DNA of 23,925 nucleotides, from the IMG/VR virus record IMGVR_UViG_3300034106_003716, positions 1 through 23,925 of that record; one strand, written 5' to 3'. Each line of letters starts with the position of its first letter. Position 1 is the stretch's first letter. The position numbers and the translations under genes are program-made. The stretch is from a virus. The notes beneath the pieces were generated by a model that saw only the letters and a list, made by a program, of their open reading frames with translations, was not told the DNA's origin and ran no database searches. Shown here in pieces: positions 16,119 to 22,632 of this stretch.

Positions 16119-17565
16119 ACAACAAATTTTTATATTTTATCTTTAAGATGTTAGCGGCACTTGCCAAACTATCAATAGCATCTTTTTTATGCGTATTACT
16201 ACTTTCCCTATCGTAGCTTGTAATATGGTTTATAAATCTTGCATATTCAACATCCTCTTTATACCTTTCATCAAATACAAAGTGATTCTTTATAAATTCA
16301 GAGTTTGACAATATCCTAGCTTCTTTTGGAATTGTTACCGTAAATGGCTTAACAGTCGTTGTATTGCTTAAATCCCTCTTTAAAAGCATAAAAGCAGCTG
16401 CACCTATTCCATTAACCTCCAAAAAAACTTCTTCAATAAAATGTTCCCTAGTTTTATCAATCATTCTATCATTTACTATCTCTATTCCCTCTTTACTATG
16501 AACAACACCCTTAACAAAGCATAGTAATTTATTTTCAATTATTGCAACGTGCATAAATGGTATCGAGTAATAATCCCCACCTACATTAGCAGGGTCGCCA
16601 ACTGCAAACTTAAATACAATACTACTCGACGGTATATTACATAAATTCCAAAACTTTAAACTTTGTAATGGTAATAGCTTACCTTTTAAATCCTGTGGGT
16701 TTTGTTGATATTGCGTTTCAAATACATTTTCATCTATTTGTCTAATGTTATTCAATTCTTCTAATGTTTGCTTAAATTCCCATAAAGCGTGTTCATTTCC
16801 AAAATCATCAGTTGTTATGCAAGGAATATCTATAAATTCCCATTTATCTTCTTCTGTTTCTTTTAAATAACCAATTAAGTCGTTACTATGCAACCTTTGA
16901 CCAATTACAATAATCGGAGTATTTCTACTGTTTGTCCTTGATCTAATCGTATTCTCAAACCTTTCGTTTACTCTTTGTCTTTTCAAGTCACTCAAAGCAT
17001 CATCAGGTTTCAAAGCATCGTCTATTATAATTGCGCCAGCAAATCTTTTAGTATCATTTTGATTAGGCAAAGCATCATTTAAATCCCTATCAACCTCTCC
17101 AGCACCAAAACCTGTAATTTGTCCACCAGTAGCCGTAGCATAAACTCCACCGCCTCTCGTAGTAGCCCACTTACTCTTACTTGCGCTACTCTTACTTAAT
17201 TCTACATAAGGAAATACTTGTCTATAATCTTCACTATCTACAAAATCCCTAACGCTTTCACTATTATCCTCAGCCAAACTACCAGAATAACTCAAGTGTA
17301 TAAACTTTGCACTCGGATTATGCGCTAAACCTAATGCTATAAAGTTTTTTACCGCTAATTCAGTCTTGCCGTATCTCGGCGCTATACTAATACAAACCCT
17401 CGTTAAATCCCCACGGATTATCCTATCCAACGCCTTGCATATAGTTTCATGATGACTATTAACCACAAAACCACGATTAAACCTCTTTTGAAAGAAGTAC
17501 TTTGTAAACAATAAACTACTACCCATCAATTTAGCTTGTAGTATCTGTGTAGGTGTTAAATTCAT
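16111..17565 (-). CDS. terL: Terminase large subunit (packaging ATPase-nuclease)
   Basis: The protein has 484 residues. The ATPase half shows a Walker A-like IAPRYGKTELAV (residues 61-72), a Walker B AIIIDDAL (178-185) with the acidic pair, and a coupling motif VIGQRLHSNDLIGYL (220-234). The C-terminal nuclease half shows the RNase H-like acidic residues: Asp324 in AVGDPANVGGDYYS, Glu383 in FLEVNGIGAAAF and the Asp pair in HKKDAIDSLASA (462 and 465). It powers DNA into the prohead and cuts the concatemer. It overlaps the upstream winged-helix gene by 4 nt and the small gene downstream by 8 nt. Length and motif order are standard. Confidence 0.96.
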   Translation of the reverse strand: MNLTPTQILQAKLMGSSLLFTKYFFQKRFNRGFVVNSHHETICKALDRIIRGDLTRVCISIAPRYGKTELAVKNFIALGLAHNPSAKFIHLSYSGSLAEDNSESVRDFVDSEDYRQVFPYVELSKSSASKSKWATTRGGGVYATATGGQITGFGAGEVDRDLNDALPNQNDTKRFAGAIIIDDALKPDDALSDLKRQRVNERFENTIRSRTNSRNTPIIVIGQRLHSNDLIGYLKETEEDKWEFIDIPCITTDDFGNEHALWEFKQTLEELNNIRQIDENVFETQYQQNPQDLKGKLLPLQSLKFWNLCNIPSSSIVFKFAVGDPANVGGDYYSIPFMHVAIIENKLLCFVKGVVHSKEGIEIVNDRMIDKTREHFIEEVFLEVNGIGAAAFMLLKRDLSNTTTVKPFTVTIPKEARILSNSEFIKNHFVFDERYKEDVEYARFINHITSYDRESSNTHKKDAIDSLASAANILKIKYKNLLYG

Positions 17566-18083
17566 AAATTAGCGTAATATGTTCTATCAAATAAAGTAAC
17601 AACATCTTTTTTTATCCCCCTACCATTAAAACTCAAATATGGATTAAAAACCCAATAATTGTGATGTACCTCAAACCTATCGTAAACCTCAAACTTTCCT
17701 ATAACTCCTAGCTTAAATAACTTATCTACAATAGCAAAAACCTTACGCCTATCAATATTTAATTCAGTAGATAAGTAAACCATAGTGCTTTCAGGTTTTA
17801 TTGGCTCTAATGAATTTGTATATGCTTTTGCACGTTGCCCTAATTGTTGAGCAACACTATACTCTAAATCATTTGTTTGAGTTCTTAATAACCCCCAAGC
17901 ATTAGTGAAAAATCTTTGATAAGGTTGGTTACTCCTAAAATATTCCATTGTCTTATCTCGCATTTCTTTTTTAACACCAACACCCACAAACTCCCTTATC
18001 TCACCAGTGTCTAAATTTATTACAGCAGGAATTTCATTATGATTATATCTTATTATACTCTCGCAATCCTTTCTTAAACTCAT
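17562..18083 (-). CDS. RepL-like winged-helix DNA-binding protein in terminase module
   Basis: The protein has 173 residues. Residues 1-60 are a mixed region (NLDTGEIREFVGVGVKKEMR), 60-95 helical. Residues about 98-150 look like a winged helix: MVYLSTELNIDRRKVFAIVD (helix-turn-helix), KLFKLGVIGKFEVY, then a wing ending YWVFNPYLSFNGRG. The WVFNPYLSFNG turn is characteristic of the plasmid replication RepL and related families. It lies between the two terminase subunit genes and overlaps terL by 4 nt (ATGA). A promoter element lies 25-32 bp upstream and four direct repeats just beyond, so autoregulation is plausible. Replication initiator, late regulator or packaging cofactor are all possible. 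Confidence 0.72.
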   Translation of the reverse strand: MSLRKDCESIIRYNHNEIPAVINLDTGEIREFVGVGVKKEMRDKTMEYFRSNQPYQRFFTNAWGLLRTQTNDLEYSVAQQLGQRAKAYTNSLEPIKPESTMVYLSTELNIDRRKVFAIVDKLFKLGVIGKFEVYDRFEVHHNYWVFNPYLSFNGRGIKKDVVTLFDRTYYANL

Positions 18084-18107
18084 CTTTAAATCATAAAATT
18101 AACACTA

Positions 18108-18115
18108 CAAATATA
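18108..18115 (-). promoter_or_regulatory. Promoter element for winged-helix/terL operon
   Basis: The minus strand reads TATATTTG (18115-18108), an exact Bacteroidota -7 box, 25 nt ahead of the ATG at 18083. That spacing gives a leader of roughly 20 nt. No good -33 TTG is found at the usual distance; the repeats 1 and 2 at 18122-18140 lie there instead, so a regulator may occupy this site or replace the -33 contact. Confidence 0.6.
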
Positions 18116-18121
18116 GACAAT

Positions 18122-18171
18122 TTTGCGCATATTTGTACATTTATACACAAACTTTGTACATTTTTGCACAT
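18122..18171. repeat. Four helically phased TTTGYRCAT direct repeats
   Basis: Copies on the plus strand are TTTGCGCAT (18122-18130), TTTGTACAT (18132-18140), TTTGTACAT (18153-18161) and TTTGCACAT (18163-18171). Starts are spaced 10, 21 and 10 bp, and a poor fifth copy sits in the gap at 18142. Three of the four cores are TGCGCA or TGTACA, perfect 6-bp palindromes. One-turn spacing puts all copies on one DNA face. They sit next to the promoter of the RepL-like gene, fitting operators or replication iterons. Confidence 0.75.
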
Positions 18172-18390
18172 TCAACCCTTGTTAAGTACTGATTTTATTG
18201 ACCTCTTAACGACTATCTTCTTTATTTATTTATACATATCAACCAAAAATACTTTTTTACAGACAAAAAATTGCAAAAATATTTTTTTTAACTTCCATTC
18301 CTTAATCCAAAAAAAAAACATACAGCGAATTTTATAAAAAAATTATTTTACGAGTATTATACCCCTCCCCCTCTTTCAATCAAAAGTTTA

Positions 18391-18921
18391 TCATTCGTTG
18401 TCCTCCGTGTGCGTTATATCTATCGTGTTGAGTATCTCGTTAACTTGCTCCAAAGATAGTGGCTGCGTTGTGTTTACATTTGCTTCTATCGTTGCCTTAG
18501 TTCCGTACTTCTTGTTGTTCATTATAGATAACGACTTAAAGATCGTGTCATTTATTAGCCTTGCACGTTGTACCGCTACAGGGTTTGGTTTCCTGTTGCC
18601 ATTTTCATCGATATAGAAATCGTTTGAAGTGTCTCTTGCAACATCTAAGGCGCTGTTAAATAACACCACTTCGCGTTCTTCGCAGGCGCGCGCGTAATTT
18701 GTTTTGAGTGTTTCGTTTGTATACACTATCTGAGTGAACGTTGACTGGCTTATCGTTTGTAGTTTGTCTATTGCTTTTGTTACGCTGTTTCCTTTGCTCA
18801 CTTCATTTAGTATTTGCGTTATTGCTTGTATTTGTTGTGTCGTTGGGTTCGAGTAATCAATAGCTTTTGGGAGTGTATAAACTTTCCGTTTGGTGTACTT
18901 TCTTTTCTTAGGATTTTCCAT
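18391..18921 (-). CDS. terS: Terminase small subunit, Sf6-type
   Basis: The protein has 176 residues from ATG 18921-18919. A longer frame to 18963 exists, but a promoter-like TAAGTTTG at 18950-18943 lies inside it, so the inner start is preferred. The N-terminus is highly basic (MENPKKRKYTKRK). Residues about 38-80 form helices with an HTH look (NSVTKAIDKLQTISQSTF). Residues 80-142 match the Sf6-type small terminase pattern: YARACEEREVVLFNSALDVA, DENGNRKPNPVAVQRARL, then MNNKKYGTK. It recognises the packaging site and loads the large subunit. GC is somewhat higher here than in neighbours, including a GCGCGCGCG run near 18687. Confidence 0.85.
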   Translation of the reverse strand: MENPKKRKYTKRKVYTLPKAIDYSNPTTQQIQAITQILNEVSKGNSVTKAIDKLQTISQSTFTQIVYTNETLKTNYARACEEREVVLFNSALDVARDTSNDFYIDENGNRKPNPVAVQRARLINDTIFKSLSIMNNKKYGTKATIEANVNTTQPLSLEQVNEILNTIDITHTEDNE

Positions 18922-18942
18922 TGTTTTATATTTTAATATTGA

Positions 18943-18950
18943 CAAACTTA
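18943..18950 (-). promoter_or_regulatory. Promoter element for small terminase gene
   Basis: The minus strand reads TAAGTTTG (18950-18943), matching TAnnTTTG. It would start RNA near 18938, about 17 nt ahead of the chosen ATG at 18921. The region upstream is a T-run with no proper -33 TTG at the normal distance. It decides the start of the small terminase gene. Confidence 0.5.
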
Positions 18951-18963
18951 AAAAAAAAATCAA

Positions 18964-19112
18964 TAGGTTGTATATATGTAAGATAATACATATTTAATAC
19001 TTATAATATGTTAAATTTATGTTAAAATATATAATATATTAGCTAAATAGATAAATATAAACTACTTTTATATAGTGATACAAAAACAAATATTAATTTA
19101 ATCCTATTTATT
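18964..19112. promoter_or_regulatory. Divergent control region between late and early genes
   Basis: These bases, upstream of the late operon (minus) and the early block (plus), are extremely AT-rich with several TATA-like runs, for instance near 18972-19045. No gene fits. I see no perfect TAnnTTTG box in the plus direction, so the early promoter is not located; a phage or variant promoter is possible. Confidence 0.5.
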
Positions 19113-19334
19113 ATGAAACCTAAAATCGTGAAATTACATTTGTATTCAAAGAACAACATTAAAACAGGACGTTATTTATATAGCCCAGTTGCATTTTTTG
19201 ACGGCAAATATTTTTATTGTGATTCTTTGATAAAAACAAGCGTTACAAAAATTTCAGATATAAAAGACAATGAAATTGTCTTAACTCGTGAAATACCTCA
19301 ACAATTTTTAAAAGCAAACGGAATTAATATTTAA
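19113..19334 (+). CDS. Small unknown early protein
   Basis: This 73-residue basic protein is probably beta-rich (KIVKLHLYSKNNIKTGRYLY, then FFDGKYFYCDSL). It is not recognised. It is the first plus-strand gene of the early block, 191 bp from the divergent small terminase start. The intergenic DNA is extremely AT-rich and I found no perfect TAnnTTTG box for it. The gene is followed at 12 bp by a small membrane-protein gene. Confidence 0.6.
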   Translation: MKPKIVKLHLYSKNNIKTGRYLYSPVAFFDGKYFYCDSLIKTSVTKISDIKDNEIVLTREIPQQFLKANGINI

Positions 19335-19345
19335 TACTTTACACT

Positions 19346-19519
19346 ATGAAAACATTAAACTTTTTAGTAAACTTTATTTTTTCTTTTGCCTTTGTTGTTC
19401 TGGTGCTTGTGCTTTGCCTTTATAATTGGCGAATTGACCAAATTTTATGCTTGACTTATTTATTAATCCTTTGCGCATTTGCGCTATTTATAAACCTTTA
19501 TTTTAACTTTAAATTTTAA
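19346..19519 (+). CDS. Small two-helix membrane protein
   Basis: A 57-residue frame from ATG 19346 to TAA 19519. It has two hydrophobic segments, about residues 6-26 (FLVNFIFSFAFVVLVLVLCL) and 34-53 (LCLTYLLILCAFALFINLYF), joined by a short NWRIDQ turn. That is a helical hairpin in the inner membrane. It could be a holin-like or superinfection-related protein, but no lysis enzyme is adjacent and neither is proven. Its length and position between two close genes argue that it is real. Confidence 0.6.
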   Translation: MKTLNFLVNFIFSFAFVVLVLVLCLYNWRIDQILCLTYLLILCAFALFINLYFNFKF

Positions 19520-19559
19520 TAATCAACGGGAACAGGTTTAAAACTGAACACTAAAAAAT

Positions 19560-20261
19560 ATGAAAAATTTATCCAAACTTTTAACTACTGAAGTATTAAA
19601 AAGAAAAAATGAAACTTTATTAAGTATTCGCAAAATTGAAACAAACGAGGCAAAAAATTTAGAATGGTATTTATCGCAACTTTTACCAGCTACTAAAAAA
19701 AATCACGTTTTTAAAAATGTTACTGAATTAAAAAGCTATTTAATTGACAGACTAGAAAAGCAGACTGTTAAAAAAATTGAATCATTGCAAAATCAATTAG
19801 TTTTTAATGAAAATTTACAACCTATTGACGAATTAACTATTACAGTTGAATGGAAAAAATCCTCTATGTGGGGAAGTAATCCAACAGCGGAAACTCGTGT
19901 TTTTGATTTAGGTTTTATTTCAAGCGGTTCAATTGGCGGGTGTGGTTACGACAAATGTAGTACAGCCGTTGCAAAAGTTTTAAACCAAATCCCGCAATTT
20001 TTACAATTAATGTATGAACTAAAAAACAAAAAACATAAATTAACAAATCGTGAATTATTTGGCTATGGTTCTGGTTATGGAATTTTACCAAATTTTGAAG
20101 GCGGTGTCGGTGTATCGTGTTATGATAGAATTTTTAACGCTATTGGGTACGAATTTAAAACCGTTTCAAGCGGAAAGACATTTGATGTTTACAGAATATC
20201 TAAAGTCACTAAAAAAGAACAAAAACGCAAAGCAATTAAATTATATAATTATGCAAATTAA
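19560..20261 (+). CDS. Unknown protein with GGCGYDK and GYGSGYGI motifs
   Basis: The protein has 233 residues and is the largest in the early block. Residues 1-90 are helical and Lys-rich. Residues about 90-230 look like a globular domain: TITVEWKKSSMWGSNP, SGSIGGCGYDKCSTAVAK with Cys128 and Cys132 in a Gly-rich turn, FGYGSGYGILPNFEGGVGVS followed by Cys, and SSGKTFDVYRIS. I recall similar Gly/Cys motifs in uncharacterised phage proteins of several phyla, but know no function. A 14-bp near-palindrome (19533-19546) lies just upstream. The Gly-rich motifs with conserved-looking Cys suggest an enzyme or ligand-binding fold. Confidence 0.65.
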   Translation: MKNLSKLLTTEVLKRKNETLLSIRKIETNEAKNLEWYLSQLLPATKKNHVFKNVTELKSYLIDRLEKQTVKKIESLQNQLVFNENLQPIDELTITVEWKKSSMWGSNPTAETRVFDLGFISSGSIGGCGYDKCSTAVAKVLNQIPQFLQLMYELKNKKHKLTNRELFGYGSGYGILPNFEGGVGVSCYDRIFNAIGYEFKTVSSGKTFDVYRISKVTKKEQKRKAIKLYNYAN

Positions 20262-20493
20262 TATAGTTTTAATCAACGAAAAAAAGTTTTTAAGCATTGA
20301 GGGCAATCCGCAAATAACATCTAACAAGCAAAGCATTAAAATACTCCATATTTGCGGATGCGAACTTAATCAACATTTTTTAATTGGAACTAAAGATAAG
20401 TTTCCAAAAGAACAAAACAACAGGCATTTAAATATAAAATTTTGTAAAAATCATTTTCAAACATCTTTAAAAAAAATTAACCCTAAAAAATAA
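20251..20493 (+). CDS. Small zinc-finger-like protein
   Basis: The protein has 80 residues from ATG 20251, which overlaps the preceding stop (20259-20261). A longer frame starts at 20050 but its first 67 codons lie inside the 233-residue gene and look like out-of-frame sequence. The body carries ILHICGCELNQHF and, 30 residues on, KFCKNHFQ, giving a CxC...CxxH set that could bind one zinc. It is basic overall. A nucleic-acid-binding role is possible but unproven. Confidence 0.6.
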   Translation: MQINIVLINEKKFLSIEGNPQITSNKQSIKILHICGCELNQHFLIGTKDKFPKEQNNRHLNIKFCKNHFQTSLKKINPKK

Positions 20494-20498
20494 AAATC

Positions 20499-20687
20499 AT
20501 GACACCAGAAAAAAAACTAATCAAACTACAGGCAAAAGCTAATAAATTTAATGAAAAAATGAAACAGGAAATTTATGCACTTTGCGAAAAAATGCAATAT
20601 CAAGATAGTTCTCGATTTTCTTATAATATAGACCGTCTGGAGTCATTTACAAGGGAGTTAAACGAGTTTAAAATCTTAAACAAATGA
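20499..20687 (+). CDS. Small helical, probably coiled-coil protein
   Basis: This 62-residue protein is highly charged and almost certainly helical: KKLIKLQAKANKFNEKMKQE and LESFTRELNEFKILNK. No motif identifies it. It begins 5 bp after the previous stop, and its TGA overlaps the next ATG as ATGA (20684-20687), so it is co-translated with a tiny membrane protein. Confidence 0.55.
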   Translation: MTPEKKLIKLQAKANKFNEKMKQEIYALCEKMQYQDSSRFSYNIDRLESFTRELNEFKILNK

Positions 20688-20797
20688 AAACACAAATAAA
20701 AATCATTAAATTTTGGTTAACTGTCAATTTTAACCAAATATTTATAATCCTTACTATTTTATATATAGCAGGACAAATGATAAGATTATTAATTTAA
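20684..20797 (+). CDS. Single-helix mini membrane protein
   Basis: A 37-residue frame from ATG 20684 to TAA 20797, beginning MKTQIKIIKFW. One hydrophobic segment spans about residues 18-31 (QIFIILTILYIAG). The N-terminus is basic, so the end is probably inside. The ATGA overlap with the previous gene supports translation. Function is unknown. Confidence 0.45.
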   Translation: MKTQIKIIKFWLTVNFNQIFIILTILYIAGQMIRLLI

Positions 20798-20810
20798 AAA
20801 AATAGAAAAC

Positions 20811-21038
20811 ATGGCAAAATATCAAATTATCTACAGAGAAACGAATAGAGGTGTAAACATCTGCGAAATTGAAAAAATAGACAAATATACACAATTAAGA
20901 GAATCAGGCGAAAACCGATTTGATTTAAAGGTACAAATAGAAACGAGCAAAAAAAACGTTATAGATTTTGTGTATAGAAAAAAATTATATATCGGGATGG
21001 ATGCAGCAAAAGAAATAGTAAACGAATTTTTAAATTAA
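20811..21038 (+). CDS. Small unknown early protein
   Basis: The protein has 75 residues, MAKYQIIYRETNRGVNICEI at the start. Its composition is mixed, with beta strands first and a helix at the C-terminus (MDAAKEIVNEFL). No recognisable motif. It begins 13 bp after the mini membrane protein gene and is followed at 17 bp by the next gene. Its ATG sits in the AAAACATGGC context common here. Confidence 0.55.
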   Translation: MAKYQIIYRETNRGVNICEIEKIDKYTQLRESGENRFDLKVQIETSKKNVIDFVYRKKLYIGMDAAKEIVNEFLN

Positions 21039-21055
21039 CATTAAAAACTATAATT

Positions 21056-21247
21056 ATGAAACCACTACTTTATAAAAAAGACAAAAAAATAATTTGCTAC
21101 ATAAAACAAAATTCAAACGGTTTTATAGTTTGCACAGGTAAACCTTCAGATGCTACTTGTGTATCTTGGCAGTATGATAATTTAAAAGATGCTGAATTTA
21201 CGGCAAATGAATATTTTAATAATAGAACTAACTTTTTTAAAAATTAG
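21056..21247 (+). CDS. Small unknown early protein
   Basis: The protein has 63 residues, with strands KKIICYIKQNSNGFIVCTGK and a helix KDAEFTANEYF. Three Cys are present but not in a metal pattern. The stop is TAG, which shows that amber is used as a normal terminator in this genome. The next gene starts 5 bp later. Confidence 0.55.
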   Translation: MKPLLYKKDKKIICYIKQNSNGFIVCTGKPSDATCVSWQYDNLKDAEFTANEYFNNRTNFFKN

Positions 21248-21252
21248 AAATC

Positions 21253-21474
21253 ATGGCAAACAAAACAAAAGCACAAAGGTACAACGAAAATTTAGAAAAA
21301 TTATTCGCACCTGAAATAGCACGATTAAGAAAAGTAGAAGCTGTTGCAAGTGAAATACTAACATCGCTTGAAAAAATTGCTGACATTGATCCGTGCGGAC
21401 TTGACTGCTGTCATTTAATTAATGCAATTCAAAAAGTATTAAGTCAAAAAACAATTTTAAAACCAAATCCATGA
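21253..21474 (+). CDS. Small helical early protein with CGLDCC motif
   Basis: This 73-residue basic helical protein has MANKTKAQRYNENLEKLFAP, then EIARLRKVEAVASEILTSLE and a compact DPCGLDCCHLINAI block near residues 46-60. Three Cys and a His there could bind a metal, though the spacing is not a known finger. The TGA overlaps the next ATG as ATGA (21471-21474). Confidence 0.55.
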   Translation: MANKTKAQRYNENLEKLFAPEIARLRKVEAVASEILTSLEKIADIDPCGLDCCHLINAIQKVLSQKTILKPNP

Positions 21475-21614
21475 AATCAACACCCGAAAAAGAAAGAATA
21501 AAGGAAGACATCAAAAACCTAAAAAACTAGCTTAGGAATGACAAAAACGCTATATTAAAGCATAGCATTAAAGACCAAATCAAAAAACAAAAACAACTTT
21601 TAAAAAATTTGTAA
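21471..21614 (+). pseudogene. Small gene interrupted by in-frame amber codon
   Basis: ATG 21471 overlaps the previous stop by 4 nt. The frame codes for MKSTPEKERIKEDIKNLKN and hits TAG at 21528-21530. Reading on in the same frame gives 27 more codons, LRNDKNAILKHSIKDQIK, KKQ and so on, to TAA 21612-21614, one base before the next ATG at 21616. Both halves are Lys-rich and helical, and the second half fills the gap to the next gene exactly. A single point change (CAG or AAG to TAG) explains it. Neighbouring genes end normally at TAG, so phage-wide amber recoding is unlikely. Confidence 0.55.
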
Positions 21615-21615
21615 C

Positions 21616-21942
21616 ATGAAAACACTTTCAATACAACAATTTAATAATTTGCCAATTGGTTTTCAAGAAAGCATTTTGGAACGTTCAAAAATACAATGCG
21701 CAATTACAAACGCAAATACTTTTTTGACTTACTTCAGAAAATGTCAAAAATACGAAAAAGAAAACCCAAATGATGGATGGATTGAGTGCGGACAAAATGC
21801 GCTAAGACCTTACTATAATGAATTGTTAGCAATTGAATTTTTGGCTAATAAATATCATTTATTATGGCAGGAACAATTTTCAAAAACTAAGCATTTATGC
21901 GAAAAAGCATTAAACATTAACTTGATAAATAAAAAATTATGA
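21616..21942 (+). CDS. Unknown helical early protein
   Basis: The protein has 108 residues and appears all-helical: MKTLSIQQFNNLPIGFQESI, ANTFLTYFRKCQKYEKEN, a turn NPNDGWIECGQNALR, then helices to the end. Cys are scattered. No motif identifies it. Its stop overlaps the next start by 4 nt (ATGA, 21939-21942). Confidence 0.55.
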   Translation: MKTLSIQQFNNLPIGFQESILERSKIQCAITNANTFLTYFRKCQKYEKENPNDGWIECGQNALRPYYNELLAIEFLANKYHLLWQEQFSKTKHLCEKALNINLINKKL

Positions 21943-22271
21943 AAACTAGAGTAACAAACACAATCAACGGAAATGTTCAATTATTTGACAATTCAGAATT
22001 AGCAAATGCTCACGTTCAATCAGAAATCACTTGGTTTAATTCGCCAAATGAAAATAAAAACGGAAACGGATATGATGAAAGTGATTTTATTGTAGAGAAA
22101 GTAAGATATGTTATTTGTGATAAAACAGAAAATACAGGAAAACCGTATATCGCAGAAGATTTAAGTAACACAGGAGATTACGATAGTGCTTGGATTTTCA
22201 ATACACAAGAAGATGCTCAAAAAGTGATTGACGCTTCTAATTGGGATTGGGCTTATGCAGAAGAAATATAA
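21939..22271 (+). CDS. Unknown acidic early protein
   Basis: This 110-residue protein is markedly acidic, rich in Asp, Glu and Asn with Trp-containing segments (EITWFNSPNENK, GDYDSAWIFNTQEDAQ, NWDWAYAEEI). Small acidic phage proteins are often DNA mimics or host-protein inhibitors, but that is family-level suggestion only. It is coupled by 4 nt to the preceding gene. Confidence 0.55.
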   Translation: MKTRVTNTINGNVQLFDNSELANAHVQSEITWFNSPNENKNGNGYDESDFIVEKVRYVICDKTENTGKPYIAEDLSNTGDYDSAWIFNTQEDAQKVIDASNWDWAYAEEI

Positions 22272-22292
22272 AAATCTTAAAAACAGAAACCG

Positions 22293-22355
22293 ATGAACAC
22301 AAATAAATTACCTCGTAAAAACATAAAAGCTAAAATAAAGTTTCATTTTCAGTAA
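22293..22355 (+). CDS. Possible 20-residue peptide
   Basis: The frame ATG 22293 to TAA 22355 codes MNTNKLPRKNIKAKIKFHFQ, very basic. It fills part of a 113-bp gap between two genes and has the usual A-rich start context. It may equally be chance. Confidence 0.25.
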   Translation: MNTNKLPRKNIKAKIKFHFQ

Positions 22356-22384
22356 TAACAACCTTAAATTAAAACATCATAATC

Positions 22385-22630
22385 ATGCGAACATTTACAC
22401 CAATAGTAAAAAACGGCAAAGAAAATATTTGCTATCCTGAAATATCAATTAACAAAATTGAAAATTCTGAATTAAAGTATTTTCAATTTATGGAAATTAC
22501 AGAAGCGTATTGTACAAATACACATCGTGGAATTGTTGCAAAGAAATGGAAATGGGTAACTTTTGAAAATAAAAGTGAAGTTTTAGAACTGATTGAAAAA
22601 AATATAAACATTTTAAAAAAAGGGAATTAA
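22385..22630 (+). CDS. Small unknown early protein
   Basis: The protein has 81 residues, a beta-like start (MRTFTPIVKNGKENICYPEI), then RGIVAKKWKWVTFENKSEVL and a C-terminal helix. Not recognised. It begins in the context AATCATGCG, like its neighbours, and is followed at 2 bp by the HTH gene, so they share a transcript. Confidence 0.55.
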   Translation: MRTFTPIVKNGKENICYPEISINKIENSELKYFQFMEITEAYCTNTHRGIVAKKWKWVTFENKSEVLELIEKNINILKKGN

Positions 22631-22632
22631 AA

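Larger units (their letters stand above)
18084..18390. other. 307-bp intergenic region with promoter, repeat array and G-rich tract
   Basis: No gene of credible length is seen. The part near 18084-18180 holds a minus-strand -7 element and the TTTGYRCAT repeats. The middle (about 18180-18360) is very AT-rich with several A and T runs. The right end has CCCCTCCCCC (18362-18371), a purine-rich GGGGGAGGGG on the minus strand, shortly after the small terminase stop. Confidence 0.7.

Noticed and set aside
18922-18963. Longer small terminase start at 18963
   Set aside because: The extra residues are hydrophobic and unlike the family's basic N-terminus, and a promoter -7 box lies inside this stretch.
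19533-19546. Near-palindrome CAGGTTTAAAACTG upstream of 19560
   Set aside because: One mismatched pair and no second copy, so an operator claim is not supported.
20050-20250. N-terminal extension of the zinc-like gene to ATG 20050
   Set aside because: It lies wholly within the 233-residue gene in another frame and the inner ATG 20251 gives a sensible overlapping start.
21528-21530. Phage-wide amber recoding
   Set aside because: Other genes here end normally in TAG (for example 21247 and 23636), so a single interruption is more likely.
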